Source: an uncultured Chloroflexota bacterium | Lineage (GTDB): Bacteria; Chloroflexota; UBA4733 | NCBI GenBank assembly: GCA_937967325.1 | Contig: CALBSQ010000202.1 | Location: 3,236 to 67,235 of the forward strand | Reading direction: 5' to 3' | DNA length: 64,000 nucleotides | In this document: positions 49,558 to 58,463 of the stretch, one piece after another | Position numbering within the stretch: position 1 is the first letter of the stretch | Layout: every line of letters starts with the position of its first letter | Translations under genes and position numbers: made by a program | The notes under the pieces: generated by a model | Seen by the model: only the letters and a program-made list of their open reading frames with translations | What the model was told of the DNA's origin: nothing | Database searches by the model: none

Positions 49558-50332
49558 TGCGGCGCTACCCGCTGCGCATCCCCGTCTGGTACGTCGTCCC
49601 GCTGGTCGTCGTGGCGCTGCTGTTCTTCTGGGTGGGCGGCAGAGGCGCCCGCCCGTCGGCGCCGGCGGCCCCCTCGGTCGTGACCTCGGTGCTGACCTCC
49701 ACCTCCGTGCTGACGTCGACGGTCGTCTCCACGGTGCAGGTCGCCCCGGCGGCGACGCCAGCGGTGGTCTCCGTCGCCACGGCCGCCCCGACCGCAGTGC
49801 CCGCCGTAGCTGCAGCGCCATCGACAAGCGTCCCTTCACCGACAACTCCGGTGCCGGCTCCAGCCGAATCTCAGCCCGCGCCGGCGGCACCAACCGCCGC
49901 CGCCATCCCTAACACACGCCCTCAGTCAGTTCTGCAGCCGGGCCAAACTTGGTTTCAGGACGGCTTCGCCGCGCGAGTTGAACAGCCCAACTTCCTCCCA
50001 GGCTGCCAGGGCCTGCTGGGGTTCGAGCTGGTGTTTGAAAACCGCACTCCAGGCCAGTTGGTGATCGACTTTCGTGGATCGGCCTCGAGATAACTGATAG
50101 CATAGGGCGCTCTTTGCAGGAGATCTGGGCGCAGAAGGGTGATCCCAACACAAATTGCTATTCCTCGACACTGAGCGACCTCAGTATTCCTGCCCTCGAT
50201 GCTGGTGATACCTATTCTATGGCCGTCCGGGTGCTCGGCGATCCACGGCCGGAGGCCAGCTATTACCTAGTTGACGTCGCGAGCGCGGGGCGCATCCAGG
50301 GCGCACGTTGGCGCATCACCGTGCCCAAGTAG
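49554..50332 (+). pseudogene. Membrane-anchored stalk protein with frameshift
   Basis: First part (49554-50093): positively charged start, one membrane helix (about 11-28, VWYVVPLVVVALLFFWVGG) and a 100-residue Ser/Thr/Val/Ala/Pro stalk, then a globular start 'GQTWFQDGFAARVEQPNFLP...GFELVFENRTPGQLVIDF'. The frame then hits TAA, but the next frame continues naturally: 'GLEITDSIGRSLQEIWAQ' to 'GARWRITVPK' ending at 50332. So a one-base change near 50075-50085 breaks a protein of about 258 residues. The C-terminal sandwich resembles NEAT/Ig-like surface domains only vaguely. Confidence 0.7.
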
Positions 50333-50366
50333 AGCCGGCGCCTGTGTCAAACGCGGAGAGTGCTCA

Positions 50367-51089
50367 ATGAAGATTATAGTCGCCATCGCTTGCGCCGCGT
50401 TCCTCCTTGCTGGATGTGCAGGGGCGACCTCGTCGGCGTCCGAGCCCGGCGTTACCAACCAGACCGCGTCGATTGCGTCGGCGCCGGTGAGTTCAGCATT
50501 GGGGCAACCATCGCCTTCGGCGGCTCCCAGCGCCCTGCCGGAGCCAACTGCCACGACAGTCCCGGCGGCCCCGACGCCGAACATCGCTGCCACTGTGGAT
50601 GCTGCCGTTCGGGCGACTGTGCAGGCGGTCATCTGGCAGACGCCAACCATTGCCGCGCCTATCTCGTCGCCTACTCCGGTCAATAGCATGCAGCGCTATA
50701 TCACCGAAAATGTCTCCACTCCGTATGCCTACCTGGCCTTGCTGCAGTGGACGGAGACAGACCACATTCTTAAGGGGCAGGCCCGGGACCTGATCCATCA
50801 AGTGCTTAACGGCCAGCCTACCATCTTGAGCAGTACGCTGGGTCTCGATGGTACACACTACGGACAGACCATCACATTAAACTTCGTCCCGGAGGGCGAG
50901 AACTTCATGTTCTGCCTCGGTCCAATTTCGGGATCCCTGTCTGGTGATCGATTGCTCGTCAATTTTGTCCAGGGGGACCCCGGCACATGTAGCAACATCA
51001 CATTTCGCGCCGCTTCTGAGGAGCAATTCGCTGCCTTAGCGAACACATTCAAAGAGGACGTAGATAAGGCACAACACGGCTCGTCGTAG
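50367..51089 (+). CDS. Lipoprotein with Ser/Pro/Thr-rich linker
   Basis: 240 residues from ATG 50367. Lipobox LLAGC at about 13-17 after a hydrophobic signal segment, so lipid-anchored outside the membrane. A Ser/Ala/Pro/Thr linker runs to about 100, and then a globular domain ('YITENVSTPYAYLALLQWTE', 'GQTITLNFVPEGENFMFCLG', 'FRAASEEQFAALANTFKED'). No known family. GC content dips compared with neighbours. GGAG precedes the start. Third gene of the envelope locus. Confidence 0.75.
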   Translation: MKIIVAIACAAFLLAGCAGATSSASEPGVTNQTASIASAPVSSALGQPSPSAAPSALPEPTATTVPAAPTPNIAATVDAAVRATVQAVIWQTPTIAAPISSPTPVNSMQRYITENVSTPYAYLALLQWTETDHILKGQARDLIHQVLNGQPTILSSTLGLDGTHYGQTITLNFVPEGENFMFCLGPISGSLSGDRLLVNFVQGDPGTCSNITFRAASEEQFAALANTFKEDVDKAQHGSS

Positions 51090-51214
51090 GCAGTGCTGTC
51101 GCCAGTAGTCTGCCGCCCGGACTTGGCGAGCAGTTCCATGCACACCCTGGCGTGGGACCTCCGGACCAACGGGCGAGATCGTTACTCCGGTTCAAGGAGG
51201 AAGGGAACAATCCG

Positions 51215-52745
51215 ATGCTATGGCCTTTGCAGACAAGGATTGCAAGCGTGCTTGTGGCGATCATAACCGCGCTGCTCGCCGCCGGTGTCCCGGCTGCGGC
51301 AAGCTCGCCCGTGTGGGCGGTGAGCGCCGCGAGCGCAGCGGACACGCGCACCTGGCAGGTGTTCGCCTCTCAGGGGAACCAGCCGGGCCAGTTCACCGGC
51401 CCGGACGGGATAGCGGTGGACCCGCAGGGCAACGTCTACGTCCTCGACTCCATCGCGGAACACGTGCAGAAGTTTTTTTTCCCCGGCCGGCCAGCCCCTC
51501 GGGCAGCTGGGCGAACGCTCCCCTCTCGGCCCTGAGGTCATTGGCGGCTTCACGTTTCCCACGGGCATCGCGGTGGACGGGCAGGACAACGTCTACGTCA
51601 CAGACGTCGGCGACCCGGTCCACAAGCTGTCGTCGACCGGGGCACCCCTTGCGCTGGTGCATGTCGCCTACACCGGTGACCCCAACTTCCCGGGCGGCGT
51701 GGCCGTGGACCAACAGGGCAACCTGTACACCGCGGAGGGCGGCGCCAACGTCGTCGACAAGACGTCGCCCGCCGGCCAGCCGCTGGCGCGGTGGGGGAGC
51801 GCCGGGAGCGGCCCCGGTCAGTTCGAGAAGCCATCCGGCATCGCGCTGGATGCCGCGGGCAATGTCTACGTGACGGACATGGGGAACAATCGCGTCGAGG
51901 AGCTCTCAGCAACCGGGCAGTTCATCGCCCAGTGGGGTGGTGCCGGGACCGCGCCCGGCCAGTTCAACAGCCCAACCGGCATCGCGGTGGACCAGCAGGG
52001 GGACGTGTATGTCTCCGATGCGCTCAACAGCCGCGTCCAGAAGCTGTCCGCGGCCCTGTCCCAGCCGCCCGTGACGGGGCAGGGCCCGCCGGCTGGCTCC
52101 TGCCAATTCGTTCTCGGTTTCAAGGCCCTTCACGACCTCATTCCGAACGTTGTCGACGACTGCCTCGACAACGAGGCGCACAACCCGGCGAACGGCGACG
52201 CGCTCCAGCACACCACCAACGGGCTGCTCGTGTGGCGCGCCGCCGACAACTGGACCGCCTTCACCGACGGCTACCACACCTGGGTCAACGGGCCGAACGG
52301 CGTGCAGGAACGGCTCAACACCGAGCGCTTCCCATGGGAAGCCAGTTCGGTCGCGGCGCCCCCGCCGCCTGAGACAGCCCAGCCCCCGGCGGCGCTCCCT
52401 CCCGCGCCCGTGCTCCAGTACCCCGCCAACGGCACGACGGTTGGCACGAAATTCTCCTGGACACCGGTACCGGAGGCCATACAGTACGATTTTGAATACT
52501 GGACCAGCTCACCCTGTGAGCCGAACAGGACGAGCGCGATACTCAGCCCAGCGCAGGTCCCACTGCAGGGTTTCGGCGCCTTCTGGATGTATGGCAGTCC
52601 CTATTATTGGCACGTCCGTGCCCATACTCCGGCCGGATGGGGACCATGGAGCGACACGTGGTCCGTGATAGCCTTCGATGGGCCAGAAAATCGTTGCGAG
52701 TACGGACCCAATGGGTGGCACGTCACGTCGTGGCAGCCGCATTGA
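51215..52745 (+). pseudogene. Secreted NHL beta-propeller protein with frameshift in a T8 tract
   Basis: ATG 51215 after AAGGAGGAAGGG; signal peptide (IASVLVAIITALLAAGVPAAA). NHL repeats such as 'GQFTGPDGIAVDPQGNVYVLD', 'GQFEKPSGIALDAAGNVYVTD' and 'GQFNSPTGIAVDQQGDVYVSD' form the propeller; C-terminal 'LGFKALHDLIPNVVDDCL...TAFTDGYHTWVNGPNGVQ...NTERFPWE' is a domain I know from secreted Chloroflexota proteins, followed by an Ig-like end. The frame breaks at T8 (51473-51480): removing one T restores 'FSPAGQPLGQLGE' and continuity. Either phase variation, transcript slippage, decay or sequencing error. Confidence 0.78.
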
Positions 52746-52862
52746 GCCCGCGGTCCGGGCAAATCACGGCTTTAGTCCGGCCGGGGTGGAGTGCGGGGAG
52801 GGACCACCGGCGCGACGAAGCTCGGCGCTGCCGGCATCATCAAGAAAGGCCAGATGGCGCAT

Positions 52863-54039
52863 CCTTTCGCCCGCCGCTAAAGACGCGTGATGCGCATTGT
52901 TTGGCCGGGATGCGGGAAGGCATCCCGGCGGCTACGGTGGTCTTGTGTAGAAGGAGACGACCGTGGAGCTGGACCTGGACACCTTCCTTGTGGCAGTGTA
53001 CGTGACGGTGGACGAGCTGTACCAAGCGTCGCTGGCGGAGCACAAGCCGACGCGGCGGGGGAAGCGGGCGGAGTTGTCGGACAGCGAGGTATTGACGCTG
53101 GCGATCCTGGCCCAATGGCAGGGGCGGCGGTCGGAGGCGGCCTTCCTGCGCCACGCGCTGGGCCACTGGCGGGGCTACTTCCCGCGCTTGCTGAGCCAGG
53201 CCGACTTCAACCGGCGGGCGCGCGATGTGGGCGGGGCGCTGTGCGCCTTGGGGCCGCTGATCGCCCAGCGCCTGGCGGCGGCCCTGCCGGCGGGACCGCG
53301 CTACGCCGTGCTGGACGGCGTCCCAGTGCCGCTCGCGCGCCGCTGCCGGGGCGACCGCCCCAAGCTGTTCGGCGCGGAGGCGGCCGTCGGGCGCGGCGGC
53401 AGCGACGACGACTGGCACTACGGCGTCTGTCTGCTGCTCTGCGTGGACCAGGCGGGCAGCATCACCGGCTTCGTGGCGGGCCCGGCCAACACCGGCGAAC
53501 GCTGGCTGGCCGACGCCCTCTTGCGCTGGCGCGTCGATCCCGCCGCATCCACCCCCACCGCCGCCCAACTGGCTCCCCGCCTGGGCAAGCCCAAGGAGAA
53601 AGGGGGGGAGCGCGCCGGCCCCACCGGACCGGTCGGCCCTTGGCTCGGCGCCGGCGACCAGGCCCCCGTCGCTACCTGGCCGACCTGGGCTTCGCCGGGC
53701 AGCACTGGCAGCGCCACTGGGAGACCGACTACGACGCTCTGGTCCTCACCAAGCGCGACTTCCGGGACTTCCTCGGCGTGCAGGACCCCACCGCCGCCGA
53801 GCGCTGCCACGCCAGCTTCCGCCAGGTGGTCGAGACGGTCAACGGTTGCCTGGACCGCTTCCTCGGCCTGAAGTTCCCCAACGCCAAGACCTACTGGGGC
53901 CTCGTCACTCGCCTCGCCGCCAAGGTCTGCGCCAGCAACCTCCTGCGCTATCTCAACGCCCTCTTCCATCGCCCACCATTTGCTGGCTTCGACCCCCTCG
54001 GCTAATGCGCATCACGCGTCTTTAGCGGCGGGCGAAAGG
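52863..54039 (+). mobile_element. IS element of 1177 bp with 36-bp perfect terminal inverted repeats
   Basis: Terminal repeats 52863-52898 and 54004-54039 are perfect reverse complements (36 of 36; outer end CCTTTCGCCCGCCGC). They enclose one transposase gene. No matching target duplication is visible (left flank ...TGGCGCAT, right flank GCCCGTGC...). The right side runs directly into a truncated lipoprotein gene, so the element appears to have inserted into its 5' end. IS982-like by transposase sequence. Confidence 0.88.
52963..54005 (+). pseudogene. IS982-like DDE transposase, frameshifted
   Basis: Starts 'MELDLDTFLVAVYVTVDELYQ', the N-terminus common in IS982-type transposases, with 'LSDSEVLTLAILAQWQG', the catalytic-region 'YAVLDGVPVPLARRCRGD' (first Asp) and the C-terminal 'CHASFRQVVETVNGCLDRF' (Glu region). 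The N-terminal part is in one frame up to about 53600 and the C-terminal part in the -1 frame; the switch is near AAAGGGGGGG (G7 at 53602-53608), where one extra base or a -1 slip restores a protein of about 347 residues. Either inactive or expressed by programmed frameshifting, which many IS elements use. Confidence 0.8.
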
Positions 54040-54050
54040 GCCCGTGCGCG

Positions 54051-54714
54051 AGGCTATTCCCTCCAACAATAGCGCTCGTCCTCCTCCTCACGAGCGGCTG
54101 CTCCCTGATGCCCGGACAGCCATCACGGACGGCTGCGCCCGCGCCGGCAGTGCAGTCGCCGACAGCGGTCGTCTCCGTCACGAGCGCCTTGGCCGGATCG
54201 TCGCTCCGAGCGCAGCCAGCGGCCACCGGAGCCCGTCATTGTGGCGTCGCCAGTGCTGAGGGCGATCGTCGGGACTGCGCCAACGGTCGCGCCGGTCAGC
54301 ACGGCGTCGCCGCTGTATGCTAGCCCCGCCATGGGACTGAGCGTGCGCTACCCCGCCGGCTGGACGTACGTCCCGCTGGCGCAGGCGCCGGTGTACTACG
54401 GCGTGAGCTTCTATCCCCCGGGTGCGGATCCGAGCGAGCCGTCGGCCGCCATCACCTTCAACCTCAACACGACCAGCCGCTATGACGCGAGCAATGCGAC
54501 GCCACCCTTGACCACCCGCCCCCAGCCGTTCACCGTCGGCTCCATTATCGGCCGCAACTATGAGAGCGCCGCCCTCCCCATCCCCACGGAGAACTACAGC
54601 ATCGAGCTCCCCTTCCGTGGCGGGACCCTCCTCATCACGGCCACGGAAGGACCGGACGTCAACTATGTGCCACAGCTGCGCGCCATGCTGCCCACGCTGG
54701 TGCCGACGCCATGA
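54051..54714 (+). pseudogene. Lipoprotein gene cut by the IS and frameshifted
   Basis: Directly after the IS right end one frame encodes the end of a signal peptide and lipobox ('ALVLLLTSGCS') and a Pro/Ala/Thr/Val linker to about 54200; the next frame continues from about 54229 ('EPVIVASPVLRAIVGTAP') to a domain ('GLSVRYPAGWTYVPLAQAP', 'FYPPGADPSEPSAAITFNL', 'ITATEGPDVNYVPQLRAML') ending at 54714. The domain resembles PsbP/DUF1795-type lipoprotein modules. The original start codon lies left of the IS or is lost. The stop overlaps the next ATG. Confidence 0.7.
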
Positions 54715-56603
54715 GCCAGGATCGGAGCAGACGACCTATGCGGACCAAACTCCTGTCCAGGCCGGTCGCCTGGTGCATGGCGGTGCTCGTATCAGCGACC
54801 TTCCTACCTCAACCAACGGCATCGGCTTCGCCGCAGGGAGCTACGCTCGCCCCCTCGACGGTACCGCTCATCGGCCAGATCTTCAGCCCGGCTGAGTACA
54901 CGGGGAAGACCATGGACTCCGGGCTTTACGATTGCCTGGTCGCGTCCGTCGCCATGGATCTCCAGGGCCTGCAGCAAGAGGGCCTGCTCACGCCCACGAT
55001 GAGCGATGCCGACCGCTACTCGGCGGTACGCCACGCATTCCGGAGTCAGACCCCAGACGCCAGCTCCGGTCTATCGGCGGACCTGGCCGTGGCGCTCATG
55101 CCCCAGCTGACGGCGAATGAGCTGGTCGCGGCCATCCGAACTGATATCACCGCTGACAACTGGCTGCCGGTGCTCCAGCAGCAGCTCGACGCAGGCTATC
55201 CGGTTCCGGTCAATATCAACGACTGGCACAAGCTTGCCGCCGGCTGGGGCGGCAGCCACCCGCACACGATCGTCGTCACAGGGCTGCAGGGCGATCAGGT
55301 CCTCTACAACGACCCGTGGAACGGGAAAGCGGTCGCGCCGCCCCAACGCTGGAGCATGTCCGACGCCGACTTCGCCGCCGCCTGGGGGTATAGGGGGGCG
55401 AACGGGCTGATGGCACCGTTCATCGCGACGACGATCAACCGCGCCGGCGCCTCGCTGCCCCCGGTGGCGCTCGCCACTCCGGTCGCCGCACCGGCTAGCC
55501 CCACACCCGCGGCCACGATCATCCCCACCGCCACGGCATTCGCCACCGTGACCCCCAAGCCGGTCGCCAAGCCCGGCGGGCTCTGGGTCGGCCCGGCAGA
55601 TGGGAGCACGATCACGCAGCCGGCGCTGCATCTGGCGGCTCACGCCTACCCGACCAACGCCGGAGACCCGCCTATCGACCACGTCAACTTCACGCTCTGG
55701 TGGCCACAGATCGGCTTGAAGACGGGGCCGTGGGCGCTTGCCTGCACCGCCAAGCCGCCCCCGTCCGGGGACGTGTTCGCGTGCGACGCCGACATCGGCA
55801 AGCTGGGGGTGCCCGCGGGGCAGCTGGCGGTCAGCTTCGACGCGTATGACGCCGCCGGCAATAAGCACCTGGCGCCGAACGGGGAACGCTCTATCAGCTA
55901 TGCGCCGCCCACACCCACACCGCTGCCGTCCATACGCGCGGTGGACTGGAACAAGGTCCTTCGCGACGATCCCGACCTCATCATTACAGGGCCAGTACCG
56001 TGTCCCGTCCCGGTGCCGGTGTCTGTTATATATAGAGGGGACCCGCAGGTTGAGGGACTAGTGGGGACCGTTTTCTATGGCGACATCGCTGGCGACGGCG
56101 GGGAGGAAGCTATTCTGCCACTTGGCAGCGCAGTGTGCTCGCCTAGCGGAGGCGATTGGTCACTCCTCGTCTATCGAATGACGCCGGCCGGCCCGCGAAT
56201 CGCGGCGTCGCTGCGGACCGGACTTGGGCTGGACCTGAAAATCCTGGGTGGTCGTCTCAATGTGACCTATCAGATTTGGCTTCCAGGCGACACCAATTTC
56301 GCGCCCACAGGAGGCACACAAAAAGCAGACTACCAACTCAAGGACGGACGCCTTGTCGCCTTGTCCTCGCAGCACGTACCGCCCAGTGCCAGCATCATGC
56401 AGCGTGTACCAGAGTCCTTTCCCCTCTATCAGTATCTGCCATACGCGACCTCGGACTTCGAGGTCACGTCCTACGAGCAGGGCAAGCGGCTCCAGGTTAA
56501 GGTCAAGATCGCTGACATCAACAAGGTAAAGGCGGGGGTCGAAGCCTGGATACGGAGTCACAGCGTTGATCCGAGCACGCACACGGTCGACTACGTGCGG
56601 TGA
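54711..56603 (+). CDS. Secreted C39-like cysteine peptidase-fold protein
   Basis: 630 residues. Signal peptide about 11-40 (RTKLLSRPVAWCMAVLVSAT...). Papain-like C39 domain with C75 ('YDCLVASVAM'), H183/H185 ('GGSHPHTIVV') and N200-D201 ('YNDPWNG') as catalytic set; in the classic C39 the motif is D-C-G-P, here D-C-L-V, so activity is uncertain. A Pro/Ala/Thr stalk (about 255-290) leads to an Ig-like domain and a C-terminal region of unknown fold. ATG at 54711 overlaps the previous stop; an ATG at 54738 is an alternative. Possibly processes or presents the envelope proteins of this locus. Confidence 0.75.
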   Translation: MSQDRSRRPMRTKLLSRPVAWCMAVLVSATFLPQPTASASPQGATLAPSTVPLIGQIFSPAEYTGKTMDSGLYDCLVASVAMDLQGLQQEGLLTPTMSDADRYSAVRHAFRSQTPDASSGLSADLAVALMPQLTANELVAAIRTDITADNWLPVLQQQLDAGYPVPVNINDWHKLAAGWGGSHPHTIVVTGLQGDQVLYNDPWNGKAVAPPQRWSMSDADFAAAWGYRGANGLMAPFIATTINRAGASLPPVALATPVAAPASPTPAATIIPTATAFATVTPKPVAKPGGLWVGPADGSTITQPALHLAAHAYPTNAGDPPIDHVNFTLWWPQIGLKTGPWALACTAKPPPSGDVFACDADIGKLGVPAGQLAVSFDAYDAAGNKHLAPNGERSISYAPPTPTPLPSIRAVDWNKVLRDDPDLIITGPVPCPVPVPVSVIYRGDPQVEGLVGTVFYGDIAGDGGEEAILPLGSAVCSPSGGDWSLLVYRMTPAGPRIAASLRTGLGLDLKILGGRLNVTYQIWLPGDTNFAPTGGTQKADYQLKDGRLVALSSQHVPPSASIMQRVPESFPLYQYLPYATSDFEVTSYEQGKRLQVKVKIADINKVKAGVEAWIRSHSVDPSTHTVDYVR

Positions 56604-56715
56604 CGATGGGGGCAGGGGCGCCGCGGCCCGATGTGTCCTACGGCTCTGGTCGCTTCGCGCTCTTCACGTCTTCGACCAGATTCGCTGGACATGTATACAC
56701 GGCGGTAGGTCCTCT

Positions 56716-57030
56716 TCACGCGTCGCCCTCCGCGTCGGTCAGCCTCTCGGCAAGGAGCTCGTCGATACTGCCGCGTCGCGCGTCGAGCACGGCGAGCACC
56801 TCTACGACCTGTCCCCGGACGTGATAGGCCACGATGGACGGGCGTACAACCAACTCCCGGGTCCGCCCGACGCGGCCCGGCCTGCCCAAGCCTGGCTGAT
56901 CGGCCAGGCGGTCGGTCGCCGCGTAGACGCGGGCCTTGACCCGTTCGGCGGCTTGCGGGCTGTGTGTGGCGATGTAGTCGGTGATGGCGACGAGGTCGTC
57001 AAGCGCCGGGTCGGTGAACTCGACCTTCAT
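56716..57030 (-). CDS. ParE/RelE-family toxin
   Basis: 104 residues: 'MKVEFTDPALDDLVAITDYIATHSPQAAERVKARV' (two N-terminal helices), 'PGLGRPGRVGRTRELVVRP' and 'IVAYHVRGQVVEVLAVLDARR', a full ParE pattern. ParE poisons DNA gyrase, RelE cleaves mRNA; sequence alone favours ParE. Its ATG overlaps the antitoxin stop (ATGA), so translation is coupled. Ends 112 bases from the C39-like gene, convergent with it. Confidence 0.88.
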   Translation of the reverse strand: MKVEFTDPALDDLVAITDYIATHSPQAAERVKARVYAATDRLADQPGLGRPGRVGRTRELVVRPSIVAYHVRGQVVEVLAVLDARRGSIDELLAERLTDAEGDA

Positions 57031-57299
57031 CCGGCCTTCTCGGCGCTGTATCGCTTGGCGCGCACGGCGGCGACGCGCTCCGAGTCGGCATACCCGATCT
57101 CGCCGGCGTCAAGCTGACGGAGGCGCTCCGCGATCAGCTCCACTTGCCAGGCTTCTGCTTCGAGGTAGCGGCGCAGGGCCTCGAGGGCGTGGTACTGCCG
57201 GTTGCGGTCGGTCGCCTTCGCCAAGGCGTCGAACCGCTCCCGCATGCTCTCCGGGACGCGGACAGTCAGGGTGGTCATGGGCTCGGTCGTGGTCCTCAT
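57027..57299 (-). CDS. CopG/RHH-type antitoxin
   Basis: 90 residues from ATG 57299, after AAGGAG. Ribbon-helix-helix N-terminus ('TTLTVRVPESMRERFDALAKATDRNRQYHALEALRRYLE'), then a toxin-binding tail 'LRQLDAGEIGYADSERVAAVRAKR'. Binds its own promoter and the ParE partner. The pair is a standard type II module. Confidence 0.88.
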   Translation of the reverse strand: MRTTTEPMTTLTVRVPESMRERFDALAKATDRNRQYHALEALRRYLEAEAWQVELIAERLRQLDAGEIGYADSERVAAVRAKRYSAEKAG

Positions 57300-57409
57300 G
57301 CGGACTCCTTGCAAGTTGCTGTGCATGAAGGATTCGTCCATGCATGAAGAGATGATATCGCGTTGGGCGCCGGCGCCACTGGCTCCGCTGCCTCTGGCGG
57401 GCTCGCGCA

Positions 57410-57749
57410 CAGTCGAAGAACCAGTGGGGGGCATGGACGTTCAGCAGGCTTTGGCAGGTTTGGAAGCCGCATAGGTCGAGCACGCGCTCCAGGACGACGC
57501 AGTAGCCGTAGAGGACGCGCTGGCGAGTGCTGCTGGCCGTGCTGGGCGCCAACGCCTGCTTGAGGTGACGCCCGTATTCGACCAGGGCAACGTCGACGTC
57601 ACTGGCGAGGTACAGCGTGGGCTCGACGGGCACATTCCAGCGATTGCCGGCTCCCGACCGGCATAGCGGAGATCGAGGGGATCCGCCGACTCCGGCAAGT
57701 GCCGATAGGCAGTCCCTTGCCACGCTCGCAGGTAATCTTGGAGCGCCAT
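57410..57749 (-). pseudogene. RES-domain toxin remnant, frameshifted and truncated
   Basis: From ATG 57749: 'RAWQGTAYRHLPESADPLDLRYAG', the RES-domain opening. The frame then goes wrong, while the neighbouring frame continues 'GNRWNVPVEPTLYLASDVDVALVEYGRH...', the conserved RES GNRWN/LYLA/EyxRH series. One lost base near 57640-57660 explains it. The C-terminal part of the domain is missing before the CopG antitoxin gene. RES toxins degrade NAD+. It follows a MbcA-like antitoxin at 8 bases. Confidence 0.72.
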
Positions 57750-57757
57750 CGGGGCAG

Positions 57758-58135
57758 TTAGTCGCCGAGTCCTTCGTAGACGGAGATGAGGGCCGCGCGG
57801 ACCGCTCCGTAGTCACCCCGGAGGAGCAGAGCCAAGCCACCGCGGTATCCAAAGATCGGCTGCGGGTTGACTAGAAAGCGTAGGATACCTGGGACCGTGA
57901 AAGTACGGTAGGCCAGATGCGCGATGTCGCTGAGCTGGGCCAGGCTGCTCTGCCTCGCCGGGGACGCCGGGTCTGACAATCCCGGCGCTTCGAACAGGAA
58001 CCTGAAGTTGCCGCCTGGCGTGTCCATCGTGACGTCGCCGCCCAGCGCGGTGATCTGGCGCACGTGCTCAATCACCTTCTCAGTGTCGGCCACGAAGCGC
58101 GCTGGCGTTCGCGTCACCATCCGGCAACTCCACAT
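57758..58135 (-). CDS. MbcA/ParS/Xre-type antitoxin-like protein
   Basis: 125 residues from ATG 58135. The C-terminal 'FLVNPQPIFGYRGGLALLLRGDYGAVRAALI' matches the antitoxin Xre/MbcA/ParS toxin-binding domain (helix, 'P..L..G......LL..G....V...L'). It directly precedes a RES-domain remnant, the known partner of this family, so a former RES-Xre toxin-antitoxin unit. The N-terminal half is not a recognised HTH. Confidence 0.65.
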   Translation of the reverse strand: MWSCRMVTRTPARFVADTEKVIEHVRQITALGGDVTMDTPGGNFRFLFEAPGLSDPASPARQSSLAQLSDIAHLAYRTFTVPGILRFLVNPQPIFGYRGGLALLLRGDYGAVRAALISVYEGLGD

Positions 58136-58463
58136 CTCGTCCCAGAAGCATACTGCGCCAGTCCGCCACGTGGTATAGGCGAGGCTGGCGTCATACTAAT
58201 CACATTGGGCCCGGCTGTTCCCCACCCGTCCGGTCCCACCCCGAGTTCGGTGGCCACGACTCAACCGCTCGGCAGCATCGGCGCTGCGCTGAGACCTTCA
58301 TCCCGAGGCAGGGCACCACCGGGGGCGACCACAAAGTAGTTGTTTGACGGGTCGGACCGTCGCCGCATACTCGCTCACAACGGTATAGACGCTGGGCGTG
58401 GGAGCAGGAGGCGCGGCGGGCCTCTCTCGGAAACGGTGTAGGAATGGAACACGAAAAGGGGCA
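58136..58463. other. Upstream region of the zinc-ribbon gene
   Basis: 328 bases, no gene. Holds the second copy of the promoter-like motif at 58329-58375; the rest shows nothing. Confidence 0.45.
58329..58375 (+). promoter_or_regulatory. Promoter-like motif, copy B
   Basis: TTGACG at 58344-58349 and CATACT at 58366-58371, 16-base spacer, same block as 48619-48665. It ends about 90 bases before the zinc-ribbon membrane protein gene, its likely target. Confidence 0.55.

Noticed and set aside
58205..58260. Resemblance to a 5S rRNA segment (CCCACCCCGAGTTCGG)
   Set aside because: Only a short match; no 5S helices around it.
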